From: an uncultured Alphaproteobacteria bacterium
GTDB lineage: Bacteria > Pseudomonadota > Alphaproteobacteria > HIMB59
Length of the DNA: 58,379 nucleotides
Assembly (NCBI GenBank): GCA_902524245.1
Contig: CABZCN010000008.1
Coordinates: 1 to 58,379 of the forward strand
Reading direction: 5' to 3'
Shown: positions 51,077 to 58,379 of the stretch, piece after piece
Layout: each line of letters begins with the position of its first letter
Numbering within the stretch: the stretch's first letter is position 1
Notes under the pieces: model-generated
Told to the model about the DNA's origin: nothing
Seen by the model: only the letters and a program-made list of their open reading frames with translations
Databases searched by the model: none
Program-made: the position numbers and the translations under genes

Positions 51077-53844
51077 TATTTTTTTAAATAAATACCTGTT
51101 TGATTATCTTTATTCTTAATTAGATCCTTTGGTTTACCTTCAAATAAAATATTCCCACCTTTTTCTCCACCCTCAGGTCCAAGATCTATAATCCAATCAC
51201 TCGTGTTAATAACATCTAAGTTGTGTTCTATTACAATTACAGTATTTCCGTAAGAAACTAATTTATGAAGTATCTCTAAAAGTTTTTTTATATCATCAAA
51301 GTGAAGTCCAGTTGTAGGTTCATCTAAAATATAAAGTGTTTTGCCAGTTTGACGTTTTGATAATTCTTTAGATAATTTAATCCTTTGAGCCTCTCCACCG
51401 GATAGTGTTGTTGCTGATTGACCAATAGAAATATACCCTAAACCAACATCTTTTAGTGTTTTAAGCTTTGAATATACTTGTGGATTATTAATAAAAAATT
51501 CTTCAGCATCATCTACTGTCATTGATAAAATATCATTAATATTTTTTTTATTGTATTGAATACTTAATGTTTCCTTATTATACCTTTTTCCGTTGCAAAC
51601 TTCACATTTAACATATACAGGAGCTAAAAAATGCATTTCAATTTTTTTTAATCCATCACCCTCACAACTCTCACACCTACCTCCTTTAACATTAAATGAA
51701 AATCTACCAGGCTTAAAACCTTTAACTTTAGCCTCTGGTAAATTTGCAAACCATTCTCTGATTGGTGTAAAAAGCCCAACATAGGTAGCTGGGTTTGATC
51801 TAGGTGTTCTTCCTATCGGTGATTGATCGATATTTATAACTTTATCAATATTTTCTATACCTTTAATGTCCTCATAAGGGAGTGTTTTTATAATTTTTTC
51901 ATAAATTCTGTTATTAGTAGCTCCATACAAAGTCTCATTAATTAAAGTTGACTTTCCACTTCCAGATACACCAGTAATAGTTATAAACTTACTTAAAGGA
52001 AATTTTACACTCACATCTTTTAAATTATTCCCATTTGCCTTTTTGATTTCAATAAATTGTTTTGATGGAATTTTATTAAGAGTGGGTGGATATCTACCAA
52101 TTAAACCTCTTATATAGCTACTAGTTAAACTATCTTTACTATTTAGTATTTTGTTAAATTCTCCGTTAGCTATAATAGATCCACCATTGATACCTGCATG
52201 CTTACCGATATCAACTACATAATCTGCCTCTCTTATAATATCCTCATCATGCTCAACGACTATTATTGTGTTTCCTAAATCTCTTAAATTCTTAAGAGTA
52301 TTTATTAGTTTTTGATTATCTCTTTGATGAAGTCCTATTGAAGGTTCATCTAATACATATGTAACTCCAGTTAAACCAGACCCAATTTGACTTGCTAATC
52401 GAATTCTTTGAGATTCTCCACCAGATAGAGTAGAACTTTTTCTCGATAAACTTAGGTAATTCAAACCAACTTCATTTAAAAAATTTAATCTAGAAAAGAT
52501 TTCTTTTTTTAATGGAGCTGCTATTAGTTTTTCCTGATCATTTAATTCATTTTCAAATTCATTAATCCACTTCAAAGAATTAGCTATGCTTAAAGAAGTA
52601 AAGTCAGAAATGGTTATGTTATTAATCTTAACGCATAGTGCTTTTTCATTTAGTCTTTTTCCATCACAGTCATGACAAGTTTTTGAGTTTCTAAATTTTT
52701 CAAGCTCCCATTGCCTCCACCAACTTGATGAGCCATCATAGATATCGTCCATAATATTAATTAAACCATCAAATTGTCTTCCACCAAAAAGAACCTCATT
52801 TTGAAAAGATTTAGGTATTTTAGACCAAATAACATTTTCTAATTTTTTTGCATTAAACATTTTTTTTAGCTTTGGAAATATTCGTGATTTTGATCTTTCT
52901 GACCAAAAATTTATTGCTCCATCATTAAATGATAAATTTTTATCTGGTATCAATATATCTTCATCAAAAGTATCTATTTCACCAAGACCGTCACATGTTT
53001 TACAAGCTCCATATGGATTATTAAAACTAAATAATCTGGGTTCTATTTCATCAATACTAAATCCACTTACGGGACACATGAATTTATCAGACAATGTAAT
53101 TATTTCATTATCATCAATATTAAATACCTCTACATTTCCTTCACTTTCTTTTAAACTAATTTCAATACTATTTGCTAATCTATCTCTATTATCTTTTGAT
53201 GGTATTATTCTATCAATTACAACACTAATAGAATGTTTAAAGTTTTTGCTTAATTCGGGTAATTCTTCTTTTTGATAAAGTTTGTTATTAATCAAAAATC
53301 TCTCGTAACCTTTTTTAAAATATTCCTCAAAGAGTTTTTTATACTCTCCTTTTCTCCCTTTAATTAATGGAGACATAATCATTATTTTTTTTGAATTAAA
53401 TTTTAAATTAACTTCATCTATCATTTCTGAGCTAGTTAAGCCTTTGATTGGTTTTCCAGTTGCGGGTGAGTAGGGGACACCAACTCTTGAGAATAGAACT
53501 CTTAAATAATCATAAATCTCAGTTACTGTTCCTACTGTTGATCTAGGATTTTTTGAAGTTGTTTTTTGATCAATTGAAATAGCAGGAGATAAACCCTCTA
53601 TTTTATCAACCTTAGGTTTATCCATCATATCTAAAAATTGACGAGCATAAGCACTTAGTGATTCGATATACTTTCTCTGTCCTTCTGCATAAATTGTATC
53701 GAAGGCTAATGTTGATTTGCCAGACCCACTTACACCAGTTATTACAACTAGTTTGTTTTTTGGTAAATTTAAATTTATATTTTTTAAGTTATGTTCATGG
53801 GCATTATGAACAATAATGTGAGTAAGTGGTGAATGTTTATCCAT
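51043..53844 (-). CDS. uvrA: Excinuclease ABC subunit A
   Basis: About 933 residues from the ATG at 53844; a TTG at 53859 would add five residues. Two ABC ATPase units: GVSGSGKSTLAFDT and GVSGSGKSTLINET as Walker A, LSGGESQRIRLA and LSGGEAQRIKLS as signatures. The insertion zinc module reads CPVSGFS then CKTCDG, so one of four cysteines is serine; the second module (RCESCEGDG, KCEVCNGKR) is intact. Nucleotide excision repair damage sensor. No LexA box is visible upstream. Diverges from ssb. Confidence 0.95.
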   Translation of the reverse strand: MDKHSPLTHIIVHNAHEHNLKNINLNLPKNKLVVITGVSGSGKSTLAFDTIYAEGQRKYIESLSAYARQFLDMMDKPKVDKIEGLSPAISIDQKTTSKNPRSTVGTVTEIYDYLRVLFSRVGVPYSPATGKPIKGLTSSEMIDEVNLKFNSKKIMIMSPLIKGRKGEYKKLFEEYFKKGYERFLINNKLYQKEELPELSKNFKHSISVVIDRIIPSKDNRDRLANSIEISLKESEGNVEVFNIDDNEIITLSDKFMCPVSGFSIDEIEPRLFSFNNPYGACKTCDGLGEIDTFDEDILIPDKNLSFNDGAINFWSERSKSRIFPKLKKMFNAKKLENVIWSKIPKSFQNEVLFGGRQFDGLINIMDDIYDGSSSWWRQWELEKFRNSKTCHDCDGKRLNEKALCVKINNITISDFTSLSIANSLKWINEFENELNDQEKLIAAPLKKEIFSRLNFLNEVGLNYLSLSRKSSTLSGGESQRIRLASQIGSGLTGVTYVLDEPSIGLHQRDNQKLINTLKNLRDLGNTIIVVEHDEDIIREADYVVDIGKHAGINGGSIIANGEFNKILNSKDSLTSSYIRGLIGRYPPTLNKIPSKQFIEIKKANGNNLKDVSVKFPLSKFITITGVSGSGKSTLINETLYGATNNRIYEKIIKTLPYEDIKGIENIDKVINIDQSPIGRTPRSNPATYVGLFTPIREWFANLPEAKVKGFKPGRFSFNVKGGRCESCEGDGLKKIEMHFLAPVYVKCEVCNGKRYNKETLSIQYNKKNINDILSMTVDDAEEFFINNPQVYSKLKTLKDVGLGYISIGQSATTLSGGEAQRIKLSKELSKRQTGKTLYILDEPTTGLHFDDIKKLLEILHKLVSYGNTVIVIEHNLDVINTSDWIIDLGPEGGEKGGNILFEGKPKDLIKNKDNQTGIYLKKYQESLALSTAS

Positions 53845-53908
53845 TAAATTAGATATCAATTAAAGGGCTTTTAATATATATTAATATTACCTTTTAATAA
53901 AAATATTC

Positions 53909-54379
53909 ATGGCTGGATCAGTAAATAAAGTAATTCTTCTAGGTAACTTAGGTAAAGATCCTGATATTAGAGCGACCACAGCTGGATCGAGATTGGCGAG
54001 TTTTTCAATCGCTACCTCTACGAAATACCGAAATAAAGATACACAACAGTTAGAGGATAAGACTGAGTGGCACAGAGTTGTTGTTTTTAATGATAAGTTA
54101 GCTGATATTTGTGAAAAATATTTAAGGAAAGGTTCAAAGATATATATAGAAGGTCAACTTCAAACAAGGAAATGGACTGATAATAATGGTGTTGATAAAT
54201 ACACCACTGAAGTAGTTATTCCAAATTATTCTGGAGTATTAACGATGTTAGATACTCGTTCTCAATCATCTGTTAGTGATGAAAATAATAGTAATCAATT
54301 AGACTCAGCAGCAGATGAAGCAATGGGTGGTTCAGAAACATCTACAGCTGAACAACTCGATGATGACATTCCTTTTTAA
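53909..54379 (+). CDS. ssb: Single-stranded DNA-binding protein
   Basis: 156 residues. OB fold with [16 protein letters not shown] and [19 protein letters not shown], a flexible linker and the acidic interaction tail LDDDIPF. Eight bases upstream of gyrA and divergent from uvrA, the usual alphaproteobacterial trio. Confidence 0.96.
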   Translation: MAGSVNKVILLGNLGKDPDIRATTAGSRLASFSIATSTKYRNKDTQQLEDKTEWHRVVVFNDKLADICEKYLRKGSKIYIEGQLQTRKWTDNNGVDKYTTEVVIPNYSGVLTMLDTRSQSSVSDENNSNQLDSAADEAMGGSETSTAEQLDDDIPF

Positions 54380-54387
54380 AAAAATCA

Positions 54388-57054
54388 TTGGCTAAAAAGA
54401 AAAAAACTAAAGCAAAACAGTTAGATGTTTTGGATACTAAAATATATCCAAACATAGATATTACAGATGAATTAGAAAAAAGTTATTTAGATTATGCTAT
54501 GAGTGTCATAGTCTCTAGAGCTTTACCCGACGTTAGGGATGGATTAAAACCAGTTCACAGAAGAATACTTTACTCTATGTATGAGTCTTCGTACCATCAC
54601 AATAAACCTTATAAAAAATCTGCAAGAATAGTTGGAGATGTTATGGGTAAATATCACCCTCATGGTGACTCTGCAATATATGAGTCTATGGTTAGAATGG
54701 CACAAGATTTTACAATGCGTCTCCCCTTAATAGATGGCCAGGGAAATTATGGTTCTATGGACGGAGATCCTGCTGCAGCTATGCGTTACACCGAAGCTAG
54801 ATTAGATAAAATCTCATCTTTTATGTTAGAAGAATTAGAGTATGAAACAGTTCAACTTAGGGCAAATTACGATGAGACATTAACAGAACCAAAAGTTTTA
54901 CCATCAAGATTTCCAAATATTTTTGTAAATGGTGCCAGTGGTATTGCAGTAGGAATGGCAACAAATATTCCTCCTCATAATCTTGGTGAAATTATAGACG
55001 CTACTTTAATTCTAGTAGATGAACCAGATACAACTTCTAAACAACTTCATAAGATCGTTAAAGGGCCAGATTTTCCAACTGGAGGAATTATATCTGGCAC
55101 TGCTGGTCTAAGCTCAATGTATGAAACAGGTAGGGGAAGCGTTACAGTCTTATCTAAACTTCATGAAGAGAAAATTAAGAGTAGAAATGCAATTATAATT
55201 ACAGAAATTCCTTACTTGCAAAATAAGTCAAAACTTTTAGAGCGTATTGCTGACGTAGTTAATAATAAAACGATAGAGGGCATTAACGATATTCGTGATG
55301 AGTCGAATAAAGAGGGCGTTAGAATTGTAGTTGAATTAAAATCATCTGCTGTGCCTGAAATAATAAAAAATCAGCTATTTCAATATACTCCCTTAAAAAC
55401 CTCATTCAGCAGTAATATGCTTGCATTGAAAGAGACAAAGCCTTTAACACTTAATTTAAAAGATGGCCTCACTTATTTTATTAATTTTAGAAAAGATGTT
55501 ATTACAAAAAGAACTGTATATAAACTTAACAAAGCAAGAGAAAAAGCTAATATTTTAATTGGATTATCAATTGCTGTTAATAATATTGACTCAGTAATTA
55601 ACCTTATTAAAAAATCTAACACTCCTTCAGAAGCTAAAGAAAAATTATTATCAACAAAATGGGCGGTAAAATCTAATGTTACTCAATACATTAAGTTAAT
55701 AAACCCTTCTTTTAAGCTATCAGGATCTAAGATACAGTTAGACGAGGAACAAGCTAAAGCTATTCTGGAATTAAGACTTCAAAAGTTAACAGCTTTAGAA
55801 AGAGACGATTTATTTAATAATTTAAAATCACTTGTAGAAGACATTGATACATATCTCAAAATATTAAATTCAGATAAGCAATTATTAAAAGTATTAAAAA
55901 GTGAATTGACAGAAATTAAAGATAATTTTTCTACAGATCGAAAAACTGAAATTCAAAAACATGATATTGAAGACATAGACACGGAAGATCTAATAATCGA
56001 AGAAGATGTTGTAGTCACAGTTTCCCATCAAGGTTACATAAAAAGAGTTTTAAAATCCTCTTACAAAGTTCAAAAAAGAGGAGGTAAAGGTAAAAAAGCT
56101 ATGACTACAAGAGATGAAGATTTTCTTGAACAAGTATTTGCTGCCACTACTCGTGATACAATATTATTTTTTACTTCAGTTGGAAAAGTTTATTCCATGA
56201 AAGCCTATGAATTACCTGCTGGCACACCTACATCGAGGGGAAAAGCAATAGTCAATCTTATTCCAATAACAAAAAACGAAAAAATTTCTTCTATTCTTAC
56301 ATTGCCAAAAGATATTGATGATTTTGAGAATTATAATTTAGTTTTTGCTACTAGCCTTGGGAACATTAGAAAAAATAAACTAAAAGATGTTGCAATGAGT
56401 GGTTCAAGAAAATTATCTAGAACAGGTAAGACTTCCATTAAACTTAAAACAGGAGATAGGTTAATTGGTGTAATTTCTGTTATAGAAAATGATGATGTAC
56501 AGCTTGCAACAACAAATGGTAAATCAATTAGATTTGCCACAAAAGATTTAAGAGAGTTTTCAGGATTAGGCTCTGCTGGTGTAAGGGGGATTAAACTAGC
56601 TAAAGATGATAAAGTTGTATCGGTATGTAGTTTACTTCATAATAAAATATCTATAGATGTAAGAGAGTCCTATTTAAAAGCAAAAAATGAGGCTAAAAAA
56701 GATATATCAAAAATAAACAATAAATTTAAAGAACTTGCAAATACAGAAGAATATCTCTTATCAATTACCGAAAATGGTTATGGTAAGTTAAGTTCTGCTT
56801 ATGAATACAGAATTACTAATAGAGGTGGATCGGGAGTTACTAATATTACTGTTACCCCTAAAAATGGAAGAGTTATTCAATCTTTAAAAGTAAATTTGGA
56901 TGATAATATAGCTTTAATTTCAGATACTGGTAAATTATTAAGGTGTAATGTTGGAGATAACATCAGAGTAGTTGGAAGAGTTTCCCAAGGTGTCTCTGTA
57001 TTTAAAGTAGATGCAAATGAAAAAATTGTCTCTGTAGCAAGGTTAGAAGATTAA
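54388..57054 (+). CDS. gyrA: DNA gyrase subunit A
   Basis: 888 residues from a TTG start at 54388. Catalytic tyrosine Y134 is in AMRYTEARL. The quinolone-region [10 protein letters not shown] has serine at the E. coli S83 position (S95) and glutamate at the D87 position (E99). The GyrA box QKRGGKGKK in the C-terminal beta-pinwheel distinguishes it from ParC. One base separates it from coaD. Confidence 0.96.
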   Translation: MAKKKKTKAKQLDVLDTKIYPNIDITDELEKSYLDYAMSVIVSRALPDVRDGLKPVHRRILYSMYESSYHHNKPYKKSARIVGDVMGKYHPHGDSAIYESMVRMAQDFTMRLPLIDGQGNYGSMDGDPAAAMRYTEARLDKISSFMLEELEYETVQLRANYDETLTEPKVLPSRFPNIFVNGASGIAVGMATNIPPHNLGEIIDATLILVDEPDTTSKQLHKIVKGPDFPTGGIISGTAGLSSMYETGRGSVTVLSKLHEEKIKSRNAIIITEIPYLQNKSKLLERIADVVNNKTIEGINDIRDESNKEGVRIVVELKSSAVPEIIKNQLFQYTPLKTSFSSNMLALKETKPLTLNLKDGLTYFINFRKDVITKRTVYKLNKAREKANILIGLSIAVNNIDSVINLIKKSNTPSEAKEKLLSTKWAVKSNVTQYIKLINPSFKLSGSKIQLDEEQAKAILELRLQKLTALERDDLFNNLKSLVEDIDTYLKILNSDKQLLKVLKSELTEIKDNFSTDRKTEIQKHDIEDIDTEDLIIEEDVVVTVSHQGYIKRVLKSSYKVQKRGGKGKKAMTTRDEDFLEQVFAATTRDTILFFTSVGKVYSMKAYELPAGTPTSRGKAIVNLIPITKNEKISSILTLPKDIDDFENYNLVFATSLGNIRKNKLKDVAMSGSRKLSRTGKTSIKLKTGDRLIGVISVIENDDVQLATTNGKSIRFATKDLREFSGLGSAGVRGIKLAKDDKVVSVCSLLHNKISIDVRESYLKAKNEAKKDISKINNKFKELANTEEYLLSITENGYGKLSSAYEYRITNRGGSGVTNITVTPKNGRVIQSLKVNLDDNIALISDTGKLLRCNVGDNIRVVGRVSQGVSVFKVDANEKIVSVARLED

Positions 57055-57055
57055 A

Positions 57056-57544
57056 ATGTCAAAAATTGGTATATATCCCGGTTCATTCGATCCAATCACT
57101 TACGGACATCTCGATATTATTCAAAGGAGTTTAAGTGTAGTTGATGAATTAGTTATAGCTGTTTCGAATAATAAGTCTAAAGATCACCTAATATCTATTG
57201 ATGATAGATTAAATTTAATAAATCAATCAATTCTATCTCTTCCAGAGAAAGATTTATCAAAAATTAAAGTAGAAAAATTTGAAAATTTACTAGTACACTA
57301 TGTAAAATCAAAAAATGCTTCATTGATTATTCGAGGTTTAAGAGCTGTTTCAGATTTTGAGTATGAATTTTTAATGACTGGTATGAATAGATCAATCGAT
57401 AAAGATATTGAAACTATTTTTTTAATGTCTTCAGAAAAATATCATTTTATATCATCAAGATTTATAAAAGAGATACACAAGTTGGGTGGGGATATTTCCA
57501 AAAGTGTACCAAAACCAGTCCTTGATTTCTTGGCAAAAATTTGA
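57056..57544 (+). CDS. coaD: Phosphopantetheine adenylyltransferase
   Basis: 162 residues. Nucleotidyltransferase motif GSFDPITYGHLDIIQRS and the C-terminal ISSRFIKEI segment. It makes dephospho-CoA from phosphopantetheine and ATP. Note that the pathway's panB-like paralogue at 27406 is degenerate. Confidence 0.95.
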   Translation: MSKIGIYPGSFDPITYGHLDIIQRSLSVVDELVIAVSNNKSKDHLISIDDRLNLINQSILSLPEKDLSKIKVEKFENLLVHYVKSKNASLIIRGLRAVSDFEYEFLMTGMNRSIDKDIETIFLMSSEKYHFISSRFIKEIHKLGGDISKSVPKPVLDFLAKI

Positions 57545-57566
57545 AATGTTCACAATTATTCTACAC

Positions 57567-57642
57567 GGGCCCATAGCTCAGCCGGTAGAGCACCTGACTT
57601 TTAATCAGGGTGTCGCAGGTTCGAATCCTGCTGGGCTCACCA
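57567..57642 (+). tRNA. tRNA-Lys (TTT)
   Basis: 76-base cloverleaf with encoded CCA. Acceptor GGGCCCA pairs with TGGGCTC (one G-T pair); anticodon loop CTTTTAA gives TTT; T-loop GGTTCGAATCC. Nine bases before the YtoQ gene start. Confidence 0.97.
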
Positions 57643-57651
57643 CTTAAAACT

Positions 57652-58104
57652 ATGATTAAAGTTTATTTAGCTGGAGAAATTCACACTAATTGGCGTGAAG
57701 ATTTAATTCAATTGTGTAATTTTGCTAATTTGAAGACTCAATTTTTTTCTCCTGTCACCAATCATGAAAATTCAGATAATTGCGGCGTAGAAATATTAGG
57801 ATCTGAGGATAAAAATTTTTGGAAAGATAATAAAGGTGCCAACATTAATTCTATTCGTACAAAAAAAGCTATAAAGGATAGCGATGTAGTAGTTGTAAAA
57901 TTTGGTGAAAAATACAAACAATGGAATGCTGCTTTTGATGCTGGATATGCTTCGGCTCTAAACAAATCAATTATTATTATACATAGTGATGATCATCAAC
58001 ATGCTTTAAAAGAGGTAGATGCAGCAGCTTCTGCTGTAGTGTCTAATAATGAACAAGTAGTTCGTATTTTAAAATATGTCCAAGATGGATCTCTTGAAAA
58101 ATAA
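57652..58104 (+). CDS. YtoQ family protein
   Basis: 150 residues from the ATG at 57652; an upstream ATG at 57610 lies within the tRNA and is rejected. Related to nucleoside 2-deoxyribosyltransferase-like folds: VYLAGEIHTNWREDL, FFSPVTNHENSDNCG, KGANINSIRT and YKQWNAAFDAGYASALNKS. The function of YtoQ proteins is unknown. Confidence 0.87.
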   Translation: MIKVYLAGEIHTNWREDLIQLCNFANLKTQFFSPVTNHENSDNCGVEILGSEDKNFWKDNKGANINSIRTKKAIKDSDVVVVKFGEKYKQWNAAFDAGYASALNKSIIIIHSDDHQHALKEVDAAASAVVSNNEQVVRILKYVQDGSLEK

Positions 58105-58158
58105 TTATGTAAATATAATAAATCGACCAACTGTTTATTTATGGTTATAATCTGAAAT

Positions 58159-58379
58159 ATGCTTGATAAAAGAAAATTTTATATAAATGGTGAATGGGTA
58201 TCTCCATCAAAAAACTCAGATTTTAATGTAATTAATCCAGCTACAGAAGAACCTTATGTAACTATATCTTTAGGTAATGAAGATGACACTAACAAGGCTG
58301 TAGTGGCAGCTAAAAATGCTTTTACGACATGGAAAAATAGCTCTGTAGAGGAAAGAATAACTTTACTTGAAAAACTCTT
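58159..58379 (+). CDS. Aldehyde dehydrogenase family protein (partial, C-terminus outside window)
   Basis: The first 73 codons run off the right edge. RKFYINGEWVSP, NPATEEPYVTISLGNEDD, and AAKNAFTTWKNSSVEERI match the NAD-binding start of ALDH-superfamily enzymes. The catalytic cysteine is outside, so substrate cannot be judged. Confidence 0.9.
   Translation, partial: MLDKRKFYINGEWVSPSKNSDFNVINPATEEPYVTISLGNEDDTNKAVVAAKNAFTTWKNSSVEERITLLEKL

Noticed and set aside
53845-53908. LexA box in the uvrA-ssb spacer
   Set aside because: No GTTC or GAAC pair with seven-base spacing is present, although uvrA is SOS-controlled in many bacteria.
57610-57651. Upstream start of the YtoQ gene within tRNA-Lys
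   Set aside because: The extra 14 residues are translated tRNA; the family begins at the MIKVYLAGE methionine.
1-58379. CRISPR arrays, insertion sequences, prophage or integron elements
   Set aside because: No regularly spaced repeats, transposase, integrase or phage structural genes were seen anywhere in the window.

Overview
The window reads as chromosome of a free-living, AT-rich (about 30% GC by eye) streamlined alphaproteobacterium. The evidence is gene order plus base composition: xth-erpA-dgt-argS-nagZ-scpA-scpB-tatABC-serS, DUF815-yajC-secD-secF, uvrA-ssb-gyrA-coaD and pcm-valS are alphaproteobacterial arrangements. Genes abut or overlap almost everywhere, and the longest gene-free stretch is about 260 bases. 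A marine lineage of the Pelagibacterales/HIMB59 type is a reasonable guess, but the sequence alone does not prove it. I saw no IS element, prophage or CRISPR array, and no convincing intrinsic terminator.

Layout. 1-6300: a partial RNase E gene diverges from mrcA, then prfB with a programmed +1 frameshift, an AsmA-like protein and a MOSC protein. 6300-8400: a small membrane protein and umuDC, with an alphaproteobacterial-type LexA box lying over the umuD start codon. 8400-16650: standalone TrpB2, an EamA transporter, tRNA-Asn, DUF1289, GFA-family protein, alpha/beta hydrolase, acyl-CoA synthetase, DnaQ-like exonuclease, MFS transporter, AhpD-like protein and small proteins.

16650-22580 is the most interesting block. 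It holds GTP cyclohydrolase II, a RibD-type reductase without a deaminase domain, a methyltransferase, a glycosyltransferase, a PTPS/QueD-fold protein lacking the usual active-site residues, an MDR dehydrogenase and a creatininase-family amidohydrolase, arranged around two divergent promoter regions. Together they look like a pathway from GTP to a modified (methylated, glycosylated) pyrimidine or pteridine whose product I cannot name.

22580-31810: tRNA-Cys, a GST, a glutamine synthetase-like ligase, then a coupled minus-strand operon of membrane desaturase, degenerate PanB-like protein, DUF1800 and DUF1501, followed by a divergent carnitine dehydrogenase / gamma-butyrobetaine hydroxylase pair. 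32070-58379: housekeeping genes for tRNA charging (valS, argS, serS), branched-chain amino acids (ilvD), DNA repair and replication (xth, dgt, uvrA, ssb, gyrA), chromosome condensation (scpAB), protein export (tatABC, yajC, secDF), CoA synthesis (coaD), tRNA-Lys, a YtoQ-family protein and the start of an aldehyde dehydrogenase.

Two small genes were found by reading the gaps: a 48-codon membrane ORF coupled between argS and nagZ, and a 33-codon membrane ORF after the AhpD-like gene. Several genes usually present in these syntenic blocks (amidase, tolC, popZ, surE/pcm) are missing from their expected places, consistent with genome streamlining.
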